10,186 nt of DNA from GCA-2862585 sp963991165. Lineage in GTDB: Bacteria > Bacteroidota > Bacteroidia > Flavobacteriales > UBA7312. The notes beneath the pieces are model-generated. The model worked only from the letters and a program-made list of their open reading frames with translations. It made no database searches and was not told the DNA's origin. The translations under genes were made by a program, and so were the position numbers. The stretch is taken from positions 1-10,186 of the forward strand of contig CAXDOW010000070.1 in the NCBI GenBank assembly GCA_963991165.1. The letters are read 5' to 3'. This document shows, one piece after another, positions 1 to 6,909 of the stretch; the stretch's first letter is position 1, and the number at the start of each line of letters is the position of its first letter.

Positions 1-464
1 CCACTTTTGCCAATGGGAAACAATCTTAATTCCATAGAAGTTGAGTGTGGGAAATAGCCATTGATGTCGGGAATAGGTTCTCCATGTGGGTCTAATTTAG
101 GATTGCCTAAAAAATTATCAAGAGCATTGATTAGCTTTTGAGATTTAATATGTTCCAGTTGTTCGGCAACATCGTGAACTTCATCCCAATCAAAGCGTAA
201 TTTGTTAACTAAAAAGCATTCCCAAAGACGGTGTTTTCGTACTATATCGCTTGCTTTTTTTAGCCCTTCTTCACTTAAAGAAACGCCTTTATATTTACGG
301 TATAAAACTAATTTTTTATCGGTCAGTTTTTTAAGCATTTCAGTTACTGATGAAGCTTTTGTTTTTAGCTCTTTTGCAATGGCATTCGTGGCTACTATTT
401 TAGACTTATATTGAGATAGCTTTAAAATTGCTTTAAGATAATTTTCTTCCGCTAATGTTGTCAT
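1..464 (-). CDS. mntR: DtxR/MntR-family metal-dependent transcriptional repressor (partial, C-terminus beyond the left edge)
   Basis: The reading frame is open from an ATG at 464-462 to the window edge, giving 154 codons and no stop. Residues 1-70 fit a DtxR-type winged helix: an EENYLKAI start, a recognition helix near 36-47 (KASSVTEMLKKL) and a wing ending KYKGVSLSEEG. Residues 75-112 fit the dimerisation and metal domain (RKHRLWE, then VHDVAEQLEHI). By alignment from memory with Corynebacterium DtxR, His78, Glu82 and His97 match the ancillary site and Glu104-His105 match Glu105-His106. Glu101 replaces DtxR Cys102, as in Bacillus MntR Glu99, which favours manganese. Asn8 stands where MntR has Asp8 and DtxR has Met10. 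The DPHGEPIPD stretch and a following IGKSG suggest a longer protein with a C-terminal FeoA/SH3-like domain. It is divergent from a TonB-dependent receptor and probably represses both. The family is clear; the preferred metal (Mn or Fe) is inferred. Confidence 0.9.
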   Translation of the reverse strand, partial: MTTLAEENYLKAILKLSQYKSKIVATNAIAKELKTKASSVTEMLKKLTDKKLVLYRKYKGVSLSEEGLKKASDIVRKHRLWECFLVNKLRFDWDEVHDVAEQLEHIKSQKLINALDNFLGNPKLDPHGEPIPDINGYFPHSTSMELRLFPIGKS

Positions 465-469
465 GTCAA

Positions 470-497
470 CAAATTTAATATATTTTTTTGAACTCAA
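470..497 (-). promoter_or_regulatory. Candidate Bacteroidota promoter of the DtxR/MntR gene
   Basis: On the minus strand, TTG (497-495) is followed after 17 bp by TAAATTTG (477-470), an exact match to the Bacteroidota -7 consensus TAnnTTTG. Only five bases separate the -7 element from the ATG at 464. Transcription would therefore start at or within a base or two of the start codon, giving a leaderless or nearly leaderless mRNA. Its -33 element touches the palindrome at 496-515, consistent with autorepression. Confidence 0.6.
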
Positions 498-517
498 TTT
501 AGTTTTGCCTAAATTTG
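488..517 (+). promoter_or_regulatory. Candidate Bacteroidota promoter of the TonB-dependent receptor gene
   Basis: TTG (488-490) is followed after 19 bp by TAAATTTG (510-517), matching the Bacteroidota consensus TTG-N(17-23)-TAnnTTTG. The predicted transcription start near 523 gives a leader of roughly 70 nt before the ATG at 596. The -7 element overlaps the right arm of the palindrome at 496-515, so a bound repressor would block RNA polymerase. Confidence 0.6.
496..515. promoter_or_regulatory. Putative DtxR/MntR operator (shared by both divergent genes)
   Basis: AATTTAG (496-502) and CTAAATT (509-515) form a perfect 7-bp inverted repeat with a 6-bp spacer. The TTTAG...GCCTAAA core resembles known DtxR/MntR-family boxes, which are AT-rich palindromes with outer TTTAGG/CCTAAA arms. 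It lies between the -33 and -7 elements of the rightward promoter and touches the -33 element of the leftward one. Binding by the adjacent repressor is inferred from this placement. Confidence 0.6.
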
Positions 518-595
518 ATAAATAAATTATATTTTTTATTTAGAATAATTAAAAATAAGTATATACATTTGTCCCGAATCTTAAAAAAAATAGTT

Positions 596-3001
596 ATGAT
601 TAAACACAACAAATCAATATTAGCATTTCTTTTATTCGGTGTTTTTATTGCTTCACTCGATTCAGTTTTTTCTCAAAATAACTCAAAACAATTTTCTGAT
701 ACTTATGCTGACATATTTGGGCAAGTCACTTGTGAAGGAGAATCTATCTCATTTGCATCAATCGGTATAAAGGGTACAACGATGGGAGCTTCAACAAATC
801 AATTTGGTCATTATAAGTTGAGTAATATCCCTTTTGGTAAATATAGAGTGTTTGTAAGTGTAGTTGGCTATAAAACTAAAGAGTTGGTGGTGGTACTTTC
901 TAAGGGGGAAAGCGTTGAAGTGAATTTTGATATTGAAAAAGATGTAATGAATATTGATGAAGTTGTCGTATCGGCTAATAGGAGTGAACAAAAACGTAGC
1001 GAAGCACCAGTAATTGTTAACACACTCTCTCACAAACTTATAAATTCTACACAGTCAATAACTTTGGGAGAGGGTCTCAATTTTTCGCCAGGACTAAGAC
1101 TTGAAAATAATTGTCAGAATTGTGGCTTTACACAAGTTCGTATGAATGGAATGGAGGGTGCTTATTCACAAATTTTAATAAATAGTCGCCCTATTTTTAG
1201 TGGCTTAGCAGGCGTTTATGGTTTGGAATTAATTCCTACAAATATGATAGATAAAATTGAGGTAATTCGTGGAGGCGGTTCTGCTTTATATGGAGGAAAT
1301 GCTATAGCAGGTACTATTAATGTCATTATGAAAGAATCATCTGTTAATAGCTATGAAGTAGGATCAAATTATGGCGTTTCTGGTATTGGTGCTGACGGTA
1401 ATCAGAGCAATGATTTTTCAGTAAATTTTAATTCTTCGGTAGTTTCCATAAATAATAAATCGGGAGTTTCGTTGTATGGTTTTAGTAGGAAAAGAGGGAT
1501 GTATGATGCCAACAACGATGATTTTTCTGAGATAGCTCCTTTAGAAAATCTAACTTTTGGAGCTAAAGCCTTTCATAAATTTGGGTTAAGAGATAAACTA
1601 ACGTTTGATTTTTTTGGAATTAACGAACAACGTGATGGAGGAAATAAGCAAGAATATCCTTTGCATGAGCGAGATATAGCAGAATCGCTTACGCACAGTA
1701 TGAAAGTGGCTGGACTTAAGTATGAGACATATGTTAGGGAATATGATTTACTAACGTTTTTTGGTTCAGGACAATTCTTAGATAGAGATTCATACTATGG
1801 TGCAGAACAATCCTTAGCTGATTATGGTTATTCAAATGGAAAAACGTTTAATATTGGAAGTCAATACAAAACTCAATTTGAAAATTCGTCTTTAATCATA
1901 GGGGTTGAGAATACGACCGACTTTTTAAAGGATAGCAAATTAGGCTATTTGGATTTGGATAGTGTTATTATTGATTGGGGCGATACAACAGTGACACATC
2001 CTCGCTATGACAATACGCTAATAGCTGACCAATCTTCTGTCACTACAGGCGTTTTTACACAATATGATCTTAGCTTAGGAAAATTAAAAACATCATTAGG
2101 TGTTAGGCTTGACAACTATCATATTGAGGATTTTGCTCAGCAACAAGAAGATAGTAAGACAAATACTGTATTGATTCCAAGACTAAGTGTAATGTATGAT
2201 TTGCTTTCAGATTTGAAACTAAGGGCTACTTATTCACAAGGCTATCGAGCTCCACAAATTTTTGATGAAGATTTACACATTGAAACCTCAAGATTGCGAC
2301 AGATAAAACATAAGAATAGCCCAGATTTAAAACAAGAAACAAGTCACAGTTATATGGCTTCTATAGACTTTAATAAATTTATAGGAACGACTCAAACAGG
2401 CTTGTTAATTGAAGGGTTTTATACAAAATTAAATGACGCTTTTTCAAACGAATTAGGAGAGCCTGATGAAAATGGTAAGGTAATTTACACTCGAGTAAAC
2501 TCAAGTGGTGCATTGGTCAATGGGATAAACATAGAACTTCGACTAAAACCCCAAGGAAATATTGAGCTTTCTTCTGGCTTTACAACACAGTTGAGTGAAT
2601 ACAAGGAGTTACAAGATTGGGGTGATAAGGTATTCCTTCGAACCCCAAGCCGCTATGGGTTCTTTACATTAGATTGGGGGTTCAAAAACGGATTTTCTTT
2701 ATCAGCTAGTGGGAACTATACTGGAACAATGAAAGTTCTATATGAAGGAATCGAGGAAAAAGCTGTGGATGTTAATGGTTTGAAAGATACTGAATCTTTT
2801 TTTGACTTAGGACTGAAATTGAATTACACCATAAAGCTTAATGGTACATCCCTGCAATTTCTGACTGGTATGAAAAATATTTTTAACGCATTCCAAAGTG
2901 ATTTTGATAGAGGTATAGATCGCGATCCAGCTTATGTGTATGGACCGCTCACACCTAGAACAGTCTTTATTGGAATAAAGTTTGGAAATCTTTTAAACTA
3001 A
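596..3001 (+). CDS. TonB-dependent outer-membrane receptor with carboxypeptidase-regulatory-like N-terminal domain
   Basis: This 801-residue protein probably imports a scarce nutrient across the outer membrane, powered by TonB-ExbBD. The start is the first ATG in frame; an upstream in-frame TTG at 515 lies inside the predicted promoter and operator. A signal peptide covers about residues 1-26 (hydrophobic SILAFLLFGVFIASL, ending VFSQ). A CarboxypepD_reg-like beta-sandwich spans about 39-118, from DIFGQVT to the FDIEKD stretch. The plug spans about 125-240, with VVVSANR, LNFSPGLRLE and IEVIRGGGSALYGGNAIAG. The rest is the 22-strand barrel, including TYSQGYRAPQIFDE and a C-terminal GPLTPRTVFIGIKFG. 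The plug carries Cys173-Gln-Asn-Cys176-Gly, a motif I recall as conserved in one Bacteroidota receptor subfamily. The gene is divergent from a DtxR/MntR repressor with a shared operator, so a metal, metallophore or heme ligand is plausible. The actual ligand cannot be read from the sequence. Confidence 0.93.
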   Translation: MIKHNKSILAFLLFGVFIASLDSVFSQNNSKQFSDTYADIFGQVTCEGESISFASIGIKGTTMGASTNQFGHYKLSNIPFGKYRVFVSVVGYKTKELVVVLSKGESVEVNFDIEKDVMNIDEVVVSANRSEQKRSEAPVIVNTLSHKLINSTQSITLGEGLNFSPGLRLENNCQNCGFTQVRMNGMEGAYSQILINSRPIFSGLAGVYGLELIPTNMIDKIEVIRGGGSALYGGNAIAGTINVIMKESSVNSYEVGSNYGVSGIGADGNQSNDFSVNFNSSVVSINNKSGVSLYGFSRKRGMYDANNDDFSEIAPLENLTFGAKAFHKFGLRDKLTFDFFGINEQRDGGNKQEYPLHERDIAESLTHSMKVAGLKYETYVREYDLLTFFGSGQFLDRDSYYGAEQSLADYGYSNGKTFNIGSQYKTQFENSSLIIGVENTTDFLKDSKLGYLDLDSVIIDWGDTTVTHPRYDNTLIADQSSVTTGVFTQYDLSLGKLKTSLGVRLDNYHIEDFAQQQEDSKTNTVLIPRLSVMYDLLSDLKLRATYSQGYRAPQIFDEDLHIETSRLRQIKHKNSPDLKQETSHSYMASIDFNKFIGTTQTGLLIEGFYTKLNDAFSNELGEPDENGKVIYTRVNSSGALVNGINIELRLKPQGNIELSSGFTTQLSEYKELQDWGDKVFLRTPSRYGFFTLDWGFKNGFSLSASGNYTGTMKVLYEGIEEKAVDVNGLKDTESFFDLGLKLNYTIKLNGTSLQFLTGMKNIFNAFQSDFDRGIDRDPAYVYGPLTPRTVFIGIKFGNLLN

Positions 3002-3051
3002 ATTCTTATTTGATAGTTGATTGAATTTAATCAAGAATAATTGATTTTTTA

Positions 3052-3084
3052 AGAAAAGCACCAAATAGATTTTGGTGCTTTTCT
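3052..3084 (+). terminator. Intrinsic terminator after the TonB-dependent receptor
   Basis: AGAAAAGCACCAAA (3052-3065) and TTTGGTGCTTTTCT (3071-3084) form a perfect 14-bp stem with a 5-nt loop. The right arm ends in a CTTTTCT run that serves as the U-tract. It lies 50 bp past the receptor stop codon and 50 bp before elaA, separating the two transcription units. Confidence 0.85.
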
Positions 3085-3098
3085 ACAATACGTATCAT

Positions 3099-3129
3099 TT
3101 GCTTGAAAACCTAAACTATCCTATTTTTA
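3099..3129 (+). promoter_or_regulatory. Weak candidate promoter of elaA
   Basis: TTG (3099-3101) is followed after 20 bp by TATTTTTA (3122-3129), which matches TAnnTTTG except at the last base. It ends only four bases before the ATG at 3134, so the transcript would be leaderless or nearly so. A promoter is needed here because a strong terminator lies just upstream, but this is the best match rather than a clear one. Confidence 0.35.
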
Positions 3130-3133
3130 CAAT

Positions 3134-3583
3134 ATGGATATCCAATGGCGTTTCAAATCATACCAAGAATTATCAAAAATAGAATTACACGATGTTTTAA
3201 TTTTACGCCAACAAGTTTTTGTAGTCGAACAAAACTGTCCTTATCAAGATGCCGATGAAAAAGATAAAGACGCTCATCATTTATTAGGGTATGTTAATGA
3301 CCATTTAGTAGCTTATCTTCGTCTTGTTAAGCCAGGTATTAGCTACAAAGAAATGTCATTTGGTCGTATTGTTACCGCTCCAAACCAAAGAAGTAAAGGT
3401 CTTGGTGTTGCTCTCATGAAGCAAGGTATTGAACACTCCAAGAAGCTATATGGAACAACGCTTAATAGAATATCCGCTCAAACTCATTTGTTAGAGTTTT
3501 ACCAATCATTTGGCTTTCAATCGACCGGAAAAGAGTACTTAGAAGATGGCATTCCCCACACTCAAATGTTGCTTTCTAAATAA
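3134..3583 (+). CDS. elaA: ElaA-family GNAT N-acetyltransferase
   Basis: This 149-residue cytosolic protein matches Escherichia coli ElaA in length and in its landmark motifs. LRQQVFVVEQNCPYQDAD (about 24-41) is the family signature. The GNAT fold follows: strands around GRIVTAP (77-83), the acetyl-CoA pyrophosphate loop QRSKGLG (85-91), AQTHLLEFYQSFGF (115-128), and the terminal EDGIPH (137-142). The family transfers an acetyl group from acetyl-CoA to an amine; the physiological acceptor of ElaA is not firmly known. The gene follows a strong terminator and lies 40 bp upstream of oligopeptidase B. The latter has its own promoter starting inside elaA, so the two are only loosely coupled. Nothing in the protein looks truncated or unusual. 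Confidence 0.92.
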   Translation: MDIQWRFKSYQELSKIELHDVLILRQQVFVVEQNCPYQDADEKDKDAHHLLGYVNDHLVAYLRLVKPGISYKEMSFGRIVTAPNQRSKGLGVALMKQGIEHSKKLYGTTLNRISAQTHLLEFYQSFGFQSTGKEYLEDGIPHTQMLLSK

Positions 3584-3597
3584 AAAAAGTATATTTG
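3569..3597 (+). promoter_or_regulatory. Candidate Bacteroidota promoter of the oligopeptidase B gene
   Basis: TTG (3569-3571), an 18-bp spacer and TATATTTG (3590-3597) match the Bacteroidota promoter consensus exactly. The -33 element is within the last codons of elaA. The predicted start near 3603 gives a leader of about 20 nt before the ATG at 3624, which supports that start over the in-frame ATG at 3696. Confidence 0.6.
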
Positions 3598-3623
3598 TTA
3601 AGCACAAATCAAATTCTTCAACA

Positions 3624-5765
3624 ATGAAATATTTACTTCTAACACCTATTTTCTTTATTTTCAACTGTACACCTCAAAACCAAAATCTACCCCCCATGGC
3701 AAAAAAAGAGCCAACCCATTTACATTATCATAATGATACCATTGTAGATGATTACTTTTGGATGCGTCTTTCTGATCAACAAAAAGAAGCTGAAAATCCC
3801 GATCAGCAAACCCAAGACGTTGTCAACTATCTCAATCAAGAAAACGAGTATTTAGAGGCGCAAATGGCAGAAACCAAATCATTCCAGAAGAAATTATATG
3901 ATGAGTTTCTTTCAAGAATAAAACAAGATGATGAGAGTTTACCCATAACTTATAATGGCTATTCATACTACACAAAGTTTGAAGAAGGTGAAGAATATGC
4001 ACGTCATTACAGAAAAGCTACTAGTGAGAATGGCGAAGAAGAGTTACTTTTAGACCTTCCACAAATGGCCCGAGGTCAGGCTTTTTTTAATTTAGGAAGT
4101 AAATCCGTTAGTGAAAACAATCGATTTTTGGCCTACAGTATAGACTTTGTGTCCAGAAGACAATATACCATTTATGTGAAGGATTTGAAAACAGGGCAAT
4201 TGCTCGAAGACAAAATTGAAAATACGACTGGCAGCATAAGTTGGGCCAATGATAACAAAACGTTTTTTTACACTAAAAAAGATGATGTCACTCTACGTTC
4301 AAACCAAATTTTTAAACATACCCTTGGTACGGATCCCTCAGAGGATGAACTCGTCTATGAGGAAAAAGATGAAACATTCAGTTGTTACATATACAAAACA
4401 AAATCCAGAAAATACCTTATTATTGGTTCTCGCCAAACTCTTTCCAACGAATATCGTTTTTTAAATGCTGATAATCCCGACGGTATTTGGCAAGTGTTTC
4501 AGCCTAGGGAACGTAATTTGGAGTATAGGATTATTCATTACGATGACCATTTTTATGTTCTTACAAACTGGCAAGCCAAAAATTTTAGGTTAATGAAAAC
4601 TCCAGTTACATCCACTACAAAAGACCATTGGCAAGAGGTGATTCCTCATCGAGACGATGTGTTGGTAAATGGTATCGATATATTTAAAAATTATTTTGTT
4701 CTGAAAGAACGCAAAAATGGTTTAGACCATTTGAGAGTGAAAAGCTGGTCTGGCGTCGAGGATTATTATATTGATTTTCAAGATCCGGCTTACTCATTAT
4801 ATTCTAGTTCAAATATGGAATTTGACACCGACACCTTTCGTTTTGTGTATAATTCATTGACAACACCACGTACAGTTTTTGATTATCATCTTAAAAGTAA
4901 AGAACGAACGATGAAAAAGCAGCAAGAAATTCTTGGTGGACAATTTGATTCAGATAATTATACCTCAGAACGTCTATTCGCGATTAGTCGAGACGGAAAA
5001 ACACAAATACCCATTTCACTTGTTTACCGCAAAGGATTTGAAAAAAATGGCCAACAACCTCTCTTGTTATATGGCTATGGTTCTTATGGTGCAAGTAGGT
5101 CGCCTTACTTTTCTTCCGTTCGATTGAGCTTATTAGATAGGGGTTTTGCCTTTGCTATTGCCCATGTAAGAGGCGGTCAAGAGATGGGGCGTCAGTGGTA
5201 TGAAGATGGAAAATTGCTTAAAAAGAAAAACACGTTTTATGATTTTATAGATTGTGCTCATTTCTTGATAGAAAACAAGTACACTTCAACTCCTCATTTA
5301 TATGCTCAAGGAGGCAGTGCTGGCGGTCTATTGATGGGAGCAGTGGCAAATATGTCGCCCAATTTATGGAATGGTATCATTGCTGAAGTTCCATTTGTGG
5401 ATGTTATAAATACCATGTGGGATGAATCCATTCCTCTTACAACTGGCGAATTCGATGAATGGGGCAACCCCAAGGACCAGGAATATTATGAATATATAAA
5501 ATCGTATTCACCATACGATAACATTCAAAGTACGGATTATCCTAATTTGCTCATTACAACAGGTTATTGGGATAGTCAGGTGCAGTATTGGGAGCCCGCC
5601 AAGTGGATCGCCAAACTCAGAGACACTAAAACTGATGACAAGTTGTTGATGATGCATTGTGATATGGAAGTGGGACACGGTGGTGCATCAGGACGTTTTC
5701 AAAGTCTCAAAGAGTACGCTCTGAAGTATGCCTTTCTATTCAAATTAGAAGGTATCAAAAAATAA
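3624..5765 (+). CDS. ptrB: Oligopeptidase B-type serine peptidase (family S9A), probably exported or lipid-anchored
   Basis: The 713-residue protein has the full two-domain architecture of prolyl oligopeptidases. An N-terminal helix region with DDYFWMRL (about 43-50) leads into a seven-bladed propeller and then the C-terminal alpha/beta-hydrolase. The catalytic triad is visible: Ser565 in GGSAGG, Asp650 in YWDSQVQYWEPAKW and His685 in EVGHGGASGRF. The stretches KLLKKKNTFYDFIDCA and EVPFVDVINTMWDESIP are typical of oligopeptidase B, which cleaves short peptides after Arg or Lys. The S1-site Glu pair of enterobacterial enzymes corresponds here to Glu609 and Asp611. The N-terminus MKYLLLTPIFFIFNC looks like a lipoprotein signal with Cys15 as the acylation site, although Asn at -1 is unusual. 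Enterobacterial oligopeptidase B is cytosolic; many Bacteroidota S9 peptidases carry such signals. An internal ATG at 3696 would give a cytosolic form, but the promoter position favours 3624. Confidence 0.9.
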   Translation: MKYLLLTPIFFIFNCTPQNQNLPPMAKKEPTHLHYHNDTIVDDYFWMRLSDQQKEAENPDQQTQDVVNYLNQENEYLEAQMAETKSFQKKLYDEFLSRIKQDDESLPITYNGYSYYTKFEEGEEYARHYRKATSENGEEELLLDLPQMARGQAFFNLGSKSVSENNRFLAYSIDFVSRRQYTIYVKDLKTGQLLEDKIENTTGSISWANDNKTFFYTKKDDVTLRSNQIFKHTLGTDPSEDELVYEEKDETFSCYIYKTKSRKYLIIGSRQTLSNEYRFLNADNPDGIWQVFQPRERNLEYRIIHYDDHFYVLTNWQAKNFRLMKTPVTSTTKDHWQEVIPHRDDVLVNGIDIFKNYFVLKERKNGLDHLRVKSWSGVEDYYIDFQDPAYSLYSSSNMEFDTDTFRFVYNSLTTPRTVFDYHLKSKERTMKKQQEILGGQFDSDNYTSERLFAISRDGKTQIPISLVYRKGFEKNGQQPLLLYGYGSYGASRSPYFSSVRLSLLDRGFAFAIAHVRGGQEMGRQWYEDGKLLKKKNTFYDFIDCAHFLIENKYTSTPHLYAQGGSAGGLLMGAVANMSPNLWNGIIAEVPFVDVINTMWDESIPLTTGEFDEWGNPKDQEYYEYIKSYSPYDNIQSTDYPNLLITTGYWDSQVQYWEPAKWIAKLRDTKTDDKLLMMHCDMEVGHGGASGRFQSLKEYALKYAFLFKLEGIKK

Positions 5766-5805
5766 TAGCGATAACAGTCACAATTTTATTGAAAGTTGAA
5801 AAAAT

Positions 5806-6315
5806 CTAATCTTCTAAAAGAACAGATTCCTCTTGACCAAATTTAACATTCACATGTTCTTGAAGGGTAGTGGCTAACGTTAAACCTACAACGTCTGCTT
5901 TGATAGGAAATTTCTTGTAATTTCGGTCAATAAGTACGGCTGTCATCAGTTTTTTGACAGGTTGATTTAGAAAATATTGAGCACCGTAGATAAGTGTTTT
6001 CCCTGAGTTTAAAACATCATCGACTAACACAACGACCTTGTTGTCAAGTTTGCTGTGACTACTTACTTCTACCTCTGATGAAAGAGGATTTTCCTTATCC
6101 AATGTGACTTCTATGGTATCTATCTTCAAAGAGGAAATGCCTGTCAAATATTCACTCAAACGTTGTGATAGGACACTTCCTTTTGGACAAATTCCTGCAA
6201 TAACAATATGCTTTTCCAAATAGTTTTTTTCATAAATCTCCCATGCCATGCGCTCTATTTTTTGGTCAATTTGCTTTGCGTCAAGCACTAGCGTTTTCGT
6301 TGATTTCTTATCCAT
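5806..6315 (-). CDS. PyrR-like phosphoribosyltransferase
   Basis: This 169-residue type I phosphoribosyltransferase carries the PRPP-binding signature VVVLVDDVLNSGKT at 94-107. It also has a PyrR-like GICPKGSVLSQRL loop at 41-53 and a C-terminal block, DRNYKKFPIKADVVG (130-144), that corresponds to the DRGHRELPIRADYIG region of Bacillus PyrR. PyrR proteins are uracil phosphoribosyltransferases that can also bind pyr mRNA; hypoxanthine-type enzymes share the fold. No pyr genes or attenuator are nearby, so an RNA-regulatory role is not supported here. It is the last gene of a minus-strand operon, nine bases after the methyltransferase stop. The enzyme class is certain; the base it uses is not. 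Confidence 0.85.
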   Translation of the reverse strand: MDKKSTKTLVLDAKQIDQKIERMAWEIYEKNYLEKHIVIAGICPKGSVLSQRLSEYLTGISSLKIDTIEVTLDKENPLSSEVEVSSHSKLDNKVVVLVDDVLNSGKTLIYGAQYFLNQPVKKLMTAVLIDRNYKKFPIKADVVGLTLATTLQEHVNVKFGQEESVLLED

Positions 6316-6324
6316 GTTGCTAAT

Positions 6325-6909
6325 TTACACTTTCTTCTTTTTTAAGTTTATAAATAATTCTTTTCCTTTTCGAGCTTCTATAGAATTGGTAGCGATATGC
6401 ATGCTTTCAATGTCGAAGTGGGTTGAAAAAAGCTGTTGATATTCTTTCTTTGTTCCACCAAATGGAGGATGGTCATTATCAAACTCTTCAGCAAACAAAA
6501 GTCCTACTATTTTTCCGTTATCTTTTAATAAATTATGACAATGTTTCACATAAGATGCTCTCAATTTGGGGTCTATGGCACAGAAGAAGGTTTGTTCTAT
6601 GATAAGGTCATAGTGTCCACTATGGTCAAAGAAATTACTCTCAATTAAATTCGATTGAGGAAAGTCTACAACCCGATTGGAAAATGCTTCTAGAGCTAGA
6701 GGAGAAATGTCCAAAATAGTTACATTTTTAAACTCATTTTGATGGAGGTATTCAGCTTCATAAGCTCTTCCGCATCCTGGTATAAGAATGGCGATATCTT
6801 TTTTTGACAATGAGTCAACAAATGATTGCAGAGGGGTTGAAGGGTAGCCAATATCCCAACCAGTTTGTTGGTCTTTGTATCGATTGTTCCAAAATTCTTT
6901 ATTGAGCAT
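6325..6909 (-). CDS. TPMT-superfamily class I SAM-dependent methyltransferase
   Basis: The 194-residue protein shows the thiopurine/thiol methyltransferase pattern. FWNNRYKDQQTGWDIG (6-21) is the N-terminal substrate-side signature. ILIPGCGRAYE (41-51) is SAM motif I, VTILDISPLALE (63-74) holds the acidic ribose-binding residue, EQTFFCAI (105-112) is the conserved mid-domain block and HPPFGGTKKEY (147-157) is the cap. Members methylate sulfur, halide or related nucleophiles; relatives include thiopurine methyltransferase and plant halide/thiol methyltransferases. The substrate here is unknown. I chose the ATG at 6909 because MLNKEFW aligns with the usual family start. An in-frame ATG at 6936 would add nine residues and lengthen the overlap. 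The gene overlaps the end of the upstream rRNA methyltransferase by 11 nt, suggesting translational coupling. Confidence 0.85.
   Translation of the reverse strand: MLNKEFWNNRYKDQQTGWDIGYPSTPLQSFVDSLSKKDIAILIPGCGRAYEAEYLHQNEFKNVTILDISPLALEAFSNRVVDFPQSNLIESNFFDHSGHYDLIIEQTFFCAIDPKLRASYVKHCHNLLKDNGKIVGLLFAEEFDNDHPPFGGTKKEYQQLFSTHFDIESMHIATNSIEARKGKELFINLKKKKV

Noticed and set aside
202..414. 70-codon open frame on the plus strand
   Set aside because: It is antisense to the DtxR/MntR gene, whose minus-strand frame has clear family motifs and no stop through the window edge.
564..571. Second TAnnTTTG match (TACATTTG) before the receptor
   Set aside because: No TTG lies at a suitable distance upstream; the element at 510-517 has the right spacing.
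515..595. TTG-initiated N-terminal extension of the TonB-dependent receptor
   Set aside because: The TTG is the end of the predicted -7 box and operator, and the signal peptide begins properly at the ATG at 596.
3546..3623. ATG at 3546 as the start of oligopeptidase B
   Set aside because: It would overlap elaA and add a non-signal-like extension; the promoter and signal peptide point to 3624.
5766..5805. Terminator between the convergent oligopeptidase B and phosphoribosyltransferase genes
   Set aside because: Only a weak 7-pair stem with one G-T pair is seen (CAATTTT / AAAGTTG), with no U-tract in either direction.
6248..6439. 63-codon plus-strand open frame spanning the phosphoribosyltransferase and methyltransferase junction
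   Set aside because: It is antisense to two well-supported genes and its hydrophobic content comes from their complement.
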